From contig JAHNUO010000001.1 of assembly GCA_019787685.1 (NCBI GenBank), positions 1,922,001 to 1,986,000 on the forward strand: 64,000 nucleotides of DNA, given 5' to 3'. The position numbers and the translations under genes are program-made. The first letter of the stretch is position 1. Each line of letters begins with the position of its first letter. The notes beneath the pieces are model-generated. The model saw only the letters and a program-made list of their open reading frames with translations. It had not been told where the DNA came from and did not search any database. Below are positions 45,526-56,686 of this stretch, piece by piece. The stretch is from Chiua virens (Eukaryota; Basidiomycota; Agaricomycetes; Boletales; Boletaceae).

Positions 45526-47364
45526 TCACCACACCAAGCGCATGAATTGTTTTAAACACGAGTTTTGCGCGAAATCTGCATGGCATTAGCACTTGTTGTA
45601 GGATCAATCGATCATGGAGTGATGGCGTACCAAAGTTGTCATTGGGGTCACAGGAGCAATGCCCTTTCTTCCAGTCCGATCCCTGTGGACAATGTTGGAA
45701 TGGGCTGTGTCTGTAGCCGATGTCCTTAAAGAAATGAATTTGATCCTTGCCAGCGAACAATGACACAGCTATGCTATGCACAGGTGCATCTCCCCAACGC
45801 TTGTATGACCCCCATCAGCCTCTCATGTCAAACAGAGAATGCGCAAGCCCTCACCTCATAGTAAAACCCTCCCTTTTCCTCCAAAAATTCGAAGTACTTC
45901 ACATATGCCTCACTTCTCCAAAAGTCCATGTCAGCAATCTCAAAATTGCTCCAAACTGCATCATACAGTCAGCGTCCTGTATCCCTTGCAGTGAGAAAAT
46001 CTGCTTACAATGACATAGATTATAGGTCTCGCCAGAATTATCGGATAAAAATTCCATGGAGTTATCGGGATGTAAGTATTGCGGATACTCTGCGATAAAT
46101 TCTATTTGGTCCTCGTCAACATTTGTCGTCGCGGTCTCTGCCATTATCAGGTTGCCTTACCTCGGACTGAATCCCACAAGGTTGGTATCGTCGGCTCCCA
46201 ATCTGGCATAGATATAGTGAAGCCTGACACATAAAACATCAATGGAAATTGGCCTCCTCAGCAACGACACGTCGATACACGTACCGTAAATTTTGTTCTT
46301 ATCTTCCATAAACAGGAAGGGATCGTAGTCGACATCACAAAAATATCTGACATCGGGTCTGCGCAATGTCAGAGCAAGTCGGCGATGATTCAGCGATCGC
46401 TTACTCTACCCTCCAATACCACTTGTATTGTTGAAGCAACTCGTGCCGAAAGAAGAACTGCACTGAAGGGTCAGCGAAATGCCACGCCTTAAGCTGAATA
46501 CATACTCCCGAGTTAAAACGGCACATATTGCGGTATCTTTGAAGTAGTGCACTATGTTATAGCCCACCCATGACATAGAATGACCACACTTACGACACGC
46601 TGCCTGAAAATAACCGGTGAGCGCTGTGCGATGTCTGTGGAAAGCCAAGTGCACTGACCCCCATATATGATATTCTGCTTCACTAGTCTGTCACGGCCCT
46701 CTCGCGCACGTTTCTCATCAATCCAATCTGGCTGGTGCCAATGTTCGTGGGGGATCACACCGAAAGAAATGGGTGCATTTGTTAGCACACTGACGCGTCT
46801 ACGAAATTGTCAGTATACAGACCCAGGTGACTGACCATCCTTTACTTACCTTTTGAACTCGGGTGAGAACTCTACATCATTCAATAAAACCCAGGGGTAA
46901 TTGAACTTGCGGTTGAACTTGGACTCCACTTGTTCCATGCTCTGAACGACGCCGTCTAGATCGCTGTTTCGCGCGAGAATCAAAAGTGTTGCGTTGGCGC
47001 GACGGGGTGACGATTCATATGTATCTTCGATATCATCCATGACCTTTGATTCAACATAGAGATGCTCGGGAGGAATAGGGGGGGTATCTTGTGGCGCCAG
47101 TGACATGGCCTCGACCTGAGAAAGCGAGGACGTTTCCAGAGGTGAATTGTCGACGTCAGGTTGAGTGATATCTTTGTCTTGGAGATTCCATTGATTTAGC
47201 TTAAGAGTACTGGTCCCGCGTCCTGCGCCAAGGAGAAAGCATAAACCGGCCTATGAGGAGGTCGGGATTCTGGAAAGGAGTGGCACTACACGATAGAAAC
47301 TCACTACAATGGTGACCGCAAGTAGTATGGACCGTTTCTGAGAAGCCGTCAACGGGAGGGCCAT
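45526..47364 (-). CDS. Kre2/Mnt1-family alpha-1,2-mannosyltransferase (GT15), copy 2
   Basis: Twelve exons, with positions and phases matching the neighbouring copy, give 414 residues. The N-terminus MALPLTASQKRSILLAV leads into a membrane anchor ending in LCFLLGAG, then a longer stem than copy 1. The catalytic domain shows NATLLILARNSDL, FNYPWVLLND, YFCDVDYDPF, FWSNFEIADMDFWR and YYERWGDAPVHSIAV, and ends in SCLKQFMRLVW. A 10-nt microexon (46594-46603) again builds GGSVSYRNMCRFNSG. The two copies differ clearly in sequence, so the duplication is old. Role as for copy 1: outer-chain or O-linked mannose addition in the Golgi. Confidence 0.95.
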
Positions 47365-48401
47365 TTGGAAAATAAGGTTGAGAAGGGAAGCAAGAAGCAC
47401 TTGGCTCTGCCGAGAATTTCTGAATTATGTGATGGAGAAGGGACCGGCAGGTGGGTTTGAAACCAGGCTCTTATGTGCTTATAAAGGATGCGGAGCGGCT
47501 GCGGTAATAAAATAGTTTTCCATGCGTGACAATGAGTGGGGAACTTGAAATGCGCAGCAGGGTAATTGGGCGGTGCCGGTGAATGTTACCATGTAGGTAA
47601 TGCATGCCAATGATGCAACGCTACCACCATGCTATGGTACCGCATTGGGCGTCGGTAGTTAAACAAGCATCGCTCGTTGCAGGGTATTGCCAGCTGGTAC
47701 TGCGGTGCCAGTGATTGTTCGCCACGCGTTGGCACCATGCTAGGTGCTAGTCAGGATATTCAGAAACATTGTACAGATACCATAGTTATTTAAAGACGAG
47801 AATACTTGCATTCGCCATGAGATCGTGGCAATAGTGCTTGGCATCAACCCACGATTAAATGACATACCATGTTGTAAAAATACTTGCCTAGATCGACGCA
47901 GGAACAGTCACGAAAATTGATTTGACTATGCTGCTAATGCCAGTGGGCCCTAACGATCAGGCAGTGTGAATGATAGGCACTATCTTGATGACGTGAGTGC
48001 TAGTGATGCTCCGACTGTTCGCAAAAATCGGGGTGCTTGGTGCCGTGACAATAGTACTGGCAGGTGGTTCAACATGTGCATGATCATACGACACCGGGAG
48101 TCGTCTCGGTGGGACTTCCGCAGTCAAGTCATGGAATCAAGGATATTCTCGTATTTTGCTTATCACTCAATGGAGAGATTCATTTGGACTGACTCCTCGA
48201 CCTGATGGCCTGGCCCTCGTGCCTCGCATATTTTAATGCTGATCCCTGTACCTTTGATTAGTCGTAAGAATTGGCTACATGGACCGGCCAAAGTTATGCC
48301 CGAAAGGTCGTAACTGACCGAATTTGGCAAAGTTTGCTCACGAGTTGTTTTTTTTTTCAACTTGCAACGTCAATTTTGCCAAATCTGCAACCAAGTTGTT
48401 C
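47365..48401. other. Intergenic region with hairpin-forming repeats
   Basis: About 1 kb with no supported gene. Between 47565 and 47760 the motif GGTGCC(A/G)GTGA(A/T) recurs, with inverted partners: GGTGCCA ... TGGCACC around 47706-47740 and CTGGTAC/GTGCCAG around 47692-47712. Several GGTACC-like palindromes also occur. It may be a remnant of a small inverted-repeat element, but clear terminal repeats and target duplications are not visible. Confidence 0.4.
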
Positions 48402-49669
48402 ATGGCGTCCTCTTCCTTGTCTTCCGAAAAACTTGGTCTTGATGACCCTTCCTCGTCATTCTCTCAACCACTAAAAAGTTCCCCTTTCTTGTCCGCCATT
48501 TCCCCTCTATCCTCACTTTACGGTCGGTTTGCCGAATGGCGAAAGTCTCTGGAACTTCCAAATCCCGGCACGGTTGAGAACTTGCAGAAGGAAGTCAAAT
48601 GTATGTCTCCAAGTCGCTCTCAACGTTGACCCTGAGCCCTGAACCTGTTATCAGTGACCCACCTCACAAATTTCATGTTCGATGGTGCTAGGGCGGACCT
48701 CTCCAAGAACCTTTCTATTAACCCCGTGTTCCAAATATCGCATTCTTTCAACCTTGGATCTCAGGTCGCGGCACCCTCGTATAATTTCGGTGCTGTGTAT
48801 GCAACAAACAGTGTAACCGGCCAACTTTTGTCGATCTCTCGAGTCACCTGACGCGACTTTCAGGCATTGCTGCAAGGAAGTGTGGATCACGAGGGTAATG
48901 TGAACGCCAGGTTGAATCAAGGTTGGTCAGAGACCTGCATTACCAAGATGCAAGCGCAGGTGCGGTTCATATTTCATTCCTAGTTGATTTTTCTCAGTCA
49001 TCTCGTCATATACAGCTCTCCCAACAGGCCGGTCATAGCATGTTACAGCTGGAGCAAGATTATCAAGGTCAAGATTACTCCCTCAACTTCAAAGCTGTCA
49101 ATCCATCGCCGACCGACCTCACTGGTATATACGTTGGAAGTTACTTCCAATCGGTCACGAAGAACCTGGCCCTTGGTTTTGAGACATTATATCAACGACA
49201 AACACCAGAGTTGGCTGAGTTAGCACCTTCCTACCTTGCCAAGTATACTGGCGCCAACAAGAATTGGGTCGCTACCGCCCAATTACAACCTGCTGGTATT
49301 TTACAGACGACGTATTGGCAAAAATTGAGCGAGAAAGTAGAGGTTGCAGCAGATCTGCAGGTGATCGCGGGACCTCAGAGAAGAGACGCTATAGCAACTT
49401 TGGGTGCCAAGTATGACCTTCGGATGGCAACTTTCAGAGCACAATTGGACTCCACTGGCAAGGTTTCTGCTCTACTCGAGCAACGTTTTGCCCCAACTTT
49501 CGCGTTCTTGGTCTCTGGTGAGATTGACCATTTCAAGGTTAGTCCTTGCGAGTTTATCGTGATAACTTTGCTGACAACGTATTAGAATGCTGCTAAAGTT
49601 GGGGTCGGTGTGATGATCGAGAGCTCGAATTTGACGCCAGAAGAGATGGGAATGCCTCCTCAACCGTAG
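48402..49669 (+). CDS. TOM40: Mitochondrial outer-membrane import channel Tom40
   Basis: Five exons (48402-48600, 48655-48812, 48864-48959, 49016-49537, 49586-49669) give 352 residues, normal for fungi. The N-terminal 50 residues are Ser-rich and disordered. Beta-barrel segments follow, for example LTHLTNFMFDGARADLSKNL, GNVNARLNQGW, LQLEQDYQGQDYSLNFKAVN and FAPTFAFLVSGEIDHFKNAA. The end, AKVGVGVMIESSNLTPEEMG, holds the beta-signal region. It forms the general pore for precursor entry into mitochondria. Confidence 0.96.
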
Positions 49670-49816
49670 ATACGAAACGACTACATCTAGATCCATGTTA
49701 TTAGGACTTAATACGGCCACCCCATCTCATCGACTATTTTTAGTGGCTGACCACCGTGGGATGTACACTAGTGTAGGTGACTCTTGCTGTCGTTCCACGG
49801 GTTCTCACTAGGTATC

Positions 49817-50738
49817 ATGACGACGCTGTTGCAAGTTCGCGATGTCAGCTGTGCCAAAGACAAGGACCATACCATCTTCAGCAGGATCAACTTTGATGTC
49901 AGTGAAGGCGATGTGATCGTCTTACAGGGCAAGAGCGGGTCGGGGTACGTCGGCTTATAATGGTTCGGAAATGTGGCCCTCTGTTAAGTCCACCACACAG
50001 GAAGACTACACTTTTGAAATGTATTTCTCATTTGAATGTGTACAACGGCCAAATTCTATACAGGGGACGGTAGGTACTCCTTTCCTGAAACATGTTTGAA
50101 GCATACTGAACCCGTCTAAAGCACAGCCAAAGCATCTGGTATGTCTTGGTACCATACTCTTGACTTGAGCTCACGGAGCGGTCACCAGGTGTGCCTTCCT
50201 TCAGGACAAAAGTATTTTACGTTCCGCAGAGACCTTCATTGCTCTCGGGTACTCCGCGCGACTTCCTCGCAGCCATCTCGTCTTTCAGCTCTCGCAAAGT
50301 CTCCAAGTTCGCCAGTGACAGCAGTGAACTGACATACTCGATCGAGATCGCTAAAACTTGGGGCATAGACGAGGAGCTTTGGGACCGGAACTGGACGAAT
50401 CTGAGCGGTGGAGAGTCGCAGCGGATTGCGTTAGCCACTGCTCTCGGTTTGAATACTGCAGAAGTGCTGTTGCTGGACGGCAAGTCAACGTTGACGTTCT
50501 TCTTGCTCTGGTCTAACTGTGGTTCTGGCCCCTCATAGAACCCACTTCTGCGCTCGATCCTCACTCGACGGCGTTGGTTGAGAACTTCATTATGAGCGAG
50601 TTGCGGTCCCCGGATAGCGAGCTAAAAGCCATCTTGTGGATCACACACTCGGAGGAACAAGGGATGAGGGTAGGAACTCGCTTTTTATGCATCACCAATA
50701 ATGGATGCCAGGAAGAAACACGTCTTATTGATCCATGA
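49817..50738 (+). CDS. Small stand-alone ABC ATPase, FetA/YbbL-like
   Basis: Five exons (49817-49944, 50001-50069, 50122-50138, 50189-50479, 50539-50738) give 234 residues, one nucleotide-binding domain without membrane segments. It has Walker A (LQGKSGSGKTTLLKC, split by intron 1), the Q-loop (FYVPQRPSLLSGTPRDF), the signature LSGGESQRIALA, Walker B with VLLLDEPTSALDP (split by an intron) and the H-loop (ILWITHSEEQG). The layout resembles bacterial FetA/YbbL, the ATPase of an iron-export pair. The partner membrane subunit is not in this window. Exon 3 is 17 nt, and the last intron begins with GC instead of GT. Substrate unknown. Confidence 0.85.
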
Positions 50739-50837
50739 CATGCACTGTGTATACACCCGATGATCTTAAAGAGGGTCAATATTTGTCATTCATGAGCATT
50801 GAAAATATATATGTTCGTAGGTTGAAGCCCTAGCGAT

Positions 50838-50922
50838 AGTCCCATAGCTCAGTGGTCAGAGCGTTGTACTTATGAGGTTACATTAAATGCAAGGGTCCCG
50901 AGTTCAATCCTCGGTGGGACTA
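50838..50922 (+). tRNA. tRNA-Ile(UAU) with a short intron
   Basis: The acceptor stem AGTCCCA (50838-50844) pairs perfectly with TGGGACT (50915-50921). A D-arm with GCTC/GAGC, the A box TAGCTCAGTGG, the anticodon stem TTGTA/TGCAA, and a T-arm CCGAG/CTCGG with loop TTCAATC (B box) follow in order. The anticodon at the only U33-compatible site is TAT, decoding AUA. About 13 nt between position 37 and the 3' half of the anticodon arm form the usual tRNA intron. A T6 run follows as terminator. Confidence 0.93.
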
Positions 50923-50925
50923 TAA

Positions 50926-50931
50926 TTTTTT
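50926..50931 (+). terminator. RNA polymerase III terminator of tRNA-Ile
   Basis: Six consecutive T residues lie five bases after the tRNA 3' end. Confidence 0.85.
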
Positions 50932-51179
50932 GACCCTTCGGTCTGGGTTGTCGGCGTTCTGTGGATCAGTTTTGACGTCTGTTGGCCGGTCGCGGTATCC
51001 GTTCGGTAAAAGCACCCCCTAGCGGAAGCCACGAGTTTGGGTGCCGTGGGATAGACAAAACCTACTAGCCTGTTTTTAGAGTATAAGTATATTGAGCTCA
51101 TGACACGAGGTCCCCCAGATTAAGCTGAATACTGGTAACAGTTAATCGACAGGAAATTTGTTGTAAAATTCTACGAAAA

Positions 51180-54100
51180 TTATCGATGGTCTGGCGGTGT
51201 AGTTCGCGACAAATCGTCCTCCTCGACGATCACCCACAAGCGAGTGAGCCCGGTCCGGTCCTTGGTTCTCTCCCGCGCTTCAACGGCAATTTCAAAGTGT
51301 CCGACGCTGAGGAAACCAAGTGGCACTTCCACTGTCCGCGTTTCGCCACTTTGCACACGACCCAGCAGGATGTCAGTGGGCGAACCCTGTAAAAGAACGT
51401 GCTCTTCTGGACTTGTCAATATGTTCAGCAGTATTACCAGAGTCGAAGCTGATGAAGGTTAATGTAGAACCGGAATGAGGAGTTCGAGTGACATACGACC
51501 TGTGTTGGTGACTCGAGCTACCATATTCACAACTGTGTGTGGAACAACTATGAACTTTCCACCACACAATCTGATGTTCGTCTCTTTAGGATGACATGGA
51601 GCCAGTGACAAGTCAATACACGTTAAATCTGGCTTGAGCGCATTGAGCATTTGCATTGTAATGCGTTGCTGTCGCAGGGACAAAACCCCATGGCGACTAC
51701 CACGTGCCTGAGAAAAGTCAATCACAAGCTGTTCAGTTGGCGGACGATTGAAAAGGCTGACCTCTTTCCAGCGACCATGAATGATACCCAACAGTTCTTC
51801 ACGGTACCAAAACAATTCTCTTTGAACCCTGTCTTCGGCGTCACTCAAACTGGATTTGGAGACGACAAACTGGCGGTCCGATAGGGTGGGGATCGGTCGG
51901 GAAATAACATCATCGGAGAGCCGGAACATCCTCATAGGGAGTAGAATTCTGTTTCAAGAGGATTCTATTAACCTAAAGGCACCGCGGGAAATTGATGAAT
52001 TGACTTGCCGTGACGTTGCGCCAGGTGGTACGATCGAGCTTGTCGAGGCTTCGGGTACATCTGCTCCAGTGAGTGCACTTCCTGGAATGGGCTGAAGCTG
52101 ATACCTACCTCGTTGAGTTCTGTCGAATGTGATCTCAAATGGCAAGCCGTATGTATTCCGCACCTCGACGGAGAACAGGCACCATTCATGTGTGTGACCA
52201 TCCTTTTGGAACGACTCATCGTTGAGATCGCTGAATGCGTCCAAAGGCAGGATGTTCAAGTCGTGACATTCTAGTATATGGTAAACAGTGACGGCCATTG
52301 GATACGTCAGCTGCCTTGTGTAGAAGATCCCGGGCATGGATCCTGATTCGTTGTCCCGGTGAGCGTATGCATATGATACATGCACAGTCCCACTGGTGCT
52401 TGGGGAAGATGAAAATCCGCAAATGCAAACCTGAGTAGACATACCATTTGGCCTTTCCAAAGCATGCGACAGATACTACAATTTTTTGACCTGGAGAAAT
52501 GACTTTGACTTCCTTGTCTCGGCTCTGCGAAAAAGCTTGGTGGTGAATAAGGTCGTACTCGGTTTCGTACAATTCGAGAACATCAAGTTGGCCCTCTGCC
52601 AGAGCCTCTTGTGCAGAGGCAAGTGTGGAATCTTCAAACGACAATGTCAAGAAGTCAACTGGTAGTGTGGAGACATTTTCCAGCGTGAGTCGAACCGTGG
52701 ACCTGAAAGCACAAATCAGAAAAGGGGGCACCCTTGTAGGTATTGACGCACTTCTCTCCGTTGTAAAGCATTACTGCCGCATGCGTCAGAGAAGTCCATC
52801 TGAGACGAAGTAAGGGTTGCTCGGGGACAACTAAGCACTCCAGGAATGAATTTTTTTGCTTCGAAGGCGACAAGAAGCTAGCGAAACGTTTTCCACTCCT
52901 GTTCCATGTCTGCGAATCGAGTCCGGAGTATTTTGTCCGCTCACTCTCGCATATCATCAGGCTATGCCTCCGTGACTGAGATTCCTCTTCGGATTCTGTG
53001 GACAATGGAAGGAAGAATGTCTTCGGAGCACCATTAGGGGCTTGGACAATGCAGCCTTTGACAGTTAAAATGCCTGGTTGTTTTGCGATCACAGACACTG
53101 TTATAGTATGCACGGAGTTTGCGGGAATCATGATCGAGGATATGGCGGTGCATTCGATTTCAACACCAGATGCACTAGAGGGAATCAGCAATGAGATAGC
53201 GATGCCCGGAGCAACCAGCATGATTACTTACATTAACGACACACTGTGAAGCTCAAGCTCGAATACAAAAGGGTTGTGCAGAGTGATAATCAATTCAGCA
53301 AGTTCGTTCTGAACAATAATGGGTTTTCCCTATCGGAAGAGCATGTTAACTACTTGACAGAAATATGGTTACTACTTACTTGCGTACGAACGGACTTTCG
53401 GGGGTTGTATAAAAATAGGTTGTTGTCCGAGCCCGATATGATGCCCGTAGAATGGGGGGAGGGATCGCTTGTTGGCAACAGGGATAGTGGCTTCTCAACC
53501 GGAGTGCGGTGCGGAGGGAGACTGCAGATTTTATTATTGACCCCATGCGAAACCACTGGCAGCATCACTTACGGAAGTACAGCAATGCTCTGGACAGGAT
53601 GTCCGGCCCAGTACTCGATCATTGATGCGTCCCCACGCCGCCGTGTCGTAACAAGTGCCCTCGTGGCCGTTTGATACAAATGACATTGGTCGTTAGTGGC
53701 AAGAATAGAATGCATGGTCTTGAGCGCAGATAAGGCAAAACGCGCAACAGCCAATTGATCTAATGGATCTGTAAGACTTGGTAGGCAGTAAAGGACATTT
53801 ACTGACCGGGGAGTGCTTCCGCGACCGCTATAGCTTCTCTTATTATTCCTACCTGCAGTTCTGGCCACCCGAATGAACTATTCAGTGATTCGACTAGTGA
53901 CAGGGTTTCAAAGGAAACATTTTGAATGTCCGAATTCCCTTCTTCCTCGGTATTTGGCGCTGCAGCGACATTCACCGACTCCAAATTGACACCCAGAGCT
54001 TTACACGCGTACGTGAGAAGTTTGAGTATACTTTGATTACCTTGCATATTCTCGTTTGGTCGAAATGCCAGGCTCCCGTTGCTTGTAGGAGTCTCGCTAT

Positions 54101-55904
54101 CTCCATTCTGGAGGTCAGTAGTGCGGATGATTAAACCAGCACTTCCGATGTCTGATTTTCGGAGTTGATTATCTTCGTCGCGACCGCAGACAATCAAGTC
54201 CATAATACAACTAATCACCTCTCGGAGGATATATGCTTCCTTGCGTCTGTATCCCAAGCAATTGTAGATACCTGCCATGGAATGCAAGACGACAAGACGC
54301 TCTTGAGGATCAAGATGCAGTAGCCAGGGGCCGTGTGCTTGCGAGATTGCGTTAGCGATTTGCGAGCGGGTGATACCGGTGATGGCACTGAGGCGTTCAA
54401 GGTTAACCCAAGAATTGTCGGAGATGAGCTTTGTCCAGCACGACGTAGCGCCAGGTTGTAACATCGATGCAAAAGCCAGTGCTCCCCACCCTTTCGATAA
54501 CCAGACACAGAATAGCAACGATGTCTGTCGCAAGACAGCCGACGTGTAGACGAGAGCTAACAATGAATAATCTTCTATGGTTTCTGACGGGGCACTGGAC
54601 TTGAGATATGTGGCGACGGCTTGTGAGAGTTGTTCGTTGATTTCCATCCATGGGTCTTTCGAGTCACTGATCGATGCCTGCTGTAGAGAGAGATGACACA
54701 TGTGGTCTTGGACGCTATTATGACTCACCAGTCCTTGGCCAGCCGCCCAAGAGTCAAGGACAGAGATAATTGCCAAACCTTCCACGGCTGATGCTTGCCA
54801 AACGGGGTCCATTCCGGTCTTAAATAAGTTCAGTGCCTCCTGGTACCTTCGAGGTTGTCATTCATGCAAAGGCCGGATAAATGGGTCCCACGGACCAAAT
54901 ACTGGCATCCTGTGTCCTCCCCGCTAACAGGAAGAAATCTGCGTAGACTTTAAAAAGTCTTGCATGAGAAGAGGTGGTTCCTAGAGTGCTGAGGCGTTTC
55001 TTAACTGGGGGAGGACCCAGCGTAGAATGACGTTGTAACCCGGTGTGGACTCCAGGCCCAGGAGAGCTACGCATGACCCCATCATTCGCTGAAAGCTCCG
55101 GCCGACTTGAATGTATAGAAAAGGAGGACTGAAACAAGTGTGAGTTGGGTTCGAGCGCAAAAGGCATTTCTGCAGCTGCGGGCAGAACCGGGAAGAGGGT
55201 TGCGTTCAGGTACTCGTTCCCTAACGGTGTTTCCAATGTGTGAACCTAATGATGTGAGACGCAGACAGGGTACAAGTTCCACGACACCCACCAAGCGTCC
55301 AAATTCGCCCAAGATTTGGGAACACAGATCAGCAAGTAATGTCCCAATGTATAGCTTCTTATTCCCCATTGCACTTGGGATCATGGCCAATCCAGGAGGG
55401 TTTTCTCCAAGATCGGTATTGGGTCCTTCGCCATCCTGGAAGGCAAAGCAAGTTTTTGAAAGCGGGAATGTCGAGGTTTCCGAAGAGATATCAGCAAGTA
55501 TGTTCTCAAACTGTTGGGCAGTGGAGGAGAGTGGATGGGACGAAGAGCAAGCAGCAATACCGATTATGCCTAAGTTGAAATGCGATGGTCGGAAAAGTGA
55601 CAACGGCGAATGGGAGTTCAAAGTGGGATGAGAGGAAAAACACAGGTGGAGAAAACCGCTCGAGAGTGGATTTGGCATGAAGCGGGCTGAGTTCACGTTC
55701 AGAAGGGTATTAGTAGCGATTTCGATCCGTGATGAAGTACATACCTCGTTCGTCTTTCGCATCCCCGGGTATATCACCGAGACGTATAGACTCGAACGAC
55801 CGTATCTCTGCGGCGTAAGCATCAAACGTATCCCGAGGAATCTGGCCAACTGGAAGCAGGAGAATCCGAACGTGTGCGAAAGATGCGAAAGCATAAGAGT
55901 TCAT
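51180..55904 (-). CDS. TRS120: TRAPP II subunit Trs120 (TRAPPC9)
   Basis: Fourteen exons join in phase to 1344 residues. It is a TRAPP II-specific subunit acting with the Ypt31/Rab11 exchange complex in Golgi and endosome traffic. The N-terminus SYAFASFAHVRILLLPVGQI is typical. Further family segments are RLFKVYADFFLLAGRTQDAS with WYQEALNLFK, GPWLLHLDPQERLVVLHSMA, RRKEAYILREV, YDLIHHQAF and RQFVVSKSSLSDAEDRVQRE. The C-terminus is beta-rich (EEHVLLQGSPTDILLGRV). The intron at 51949-52008 starts with GCAAGT; without it the frame meets a TGA. Two in-frame 48-nt introns (54728-54681 and 52108-52061) are judged spliced from their good signals, but their retention would keep the frame. Confidence 0.94.
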
Positions 55905-56130
55905 GGATGAAAACGTTGTGGCCAGTGTTCCTGTCTATGATTGGAGAACAATGTTCATGCGAAGCCTTCGTCGGCGTCGCGAAGGAAGATGAGCGGTAAT
56001 TGCCTGAATGAATGAGTGACTCCTGAACGGCATCAATGTTGATGACCTGTACTCACTTGGAGAGTTCCACGGCCAACTTTGGACAACGACACGACTTCAG
56101 TATACACGCAACCACTTTTAAAGCTCAACG

Positions 56131-56499
56131 ATGGTGAGTTTGCTCAGTATTAGGTGTATGGTCGCCAGTTAGCTGTTGAAACAGGCGGCGAGTGACAAGG
56201 CTCTCGGAGGCTCTATGCTGCTCGTCGCGGCGTTCGTGTTTGTCTACTACACTACTTGGGCCATCCTTCTCGTCAGTACCTCGCCATCATTCGTCCTGCA
56301 ATTCACGTCTCATGTCCAACAGCCTTTCTTCGACAAATCCAGCCCAATACACGACTACTTTCCTCCTCGCGAATGGGCTATCAGGCTGCCTGCATTCTTG
56401 CTTGTTGTTGGACTCTCAGGAATTGGCTGGTTCGTCGGGTCCACAATCTTGAAGGAAAAGGCTAAAAAGGCACAGAGAGCCAAGCTTCGCGCGGCTTGA
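56131..56499 (+). CDS. DPM2: Dolichol-phosphate mannosyltransferase regulatory subunit 2
   Basis: Exons 56131-56133, 56185-56271 and 56323-56499 give 88 residues. The first exon contributes only the start codon; the intron begins directly after ATG (ATG|GTGAGT), and the next exon opens with AASDKALGGSMLLVAAFVFV. A second helix follows (PAFLLVVGLSGIGWFV), then a lysine-rich C-terminus (KEKAKKAQRAKLRAA). Between the helices is PFFDKSSPIHDYFPPREWAI. Family knowledge: DPM2 stabilises the Dpm1-Dpm3 enzyme in the ER, which makes the mannose donor for N-glycans, O-mannosylation and GPI anchors. Confidence 0.95.
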
Positions 56500-56686
56500 C
56501 GTGGCCAAGCAAAAAGTACTGCTCAGGGTGACACATAGCTAGGAGCTTCCGGTAGTGACAATTTGTCTTGCGGTAGCCTAGCTTTTTGAGATTACATGCT
56601 TGCAATGGGCCAAACGAGGAAAGTATTATGAAAGACTTGGTAGAATAGTGTTTGACAATTCTTACGAACCGACTCTTCACTGAGGC

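Noticed and set aside
51949..52009. In-frame TGA in TRS120
   Set aside because: The stop lies inside a 60-nt intron with a GCAAGT donor; splicing it joins conserved sequence in phase.
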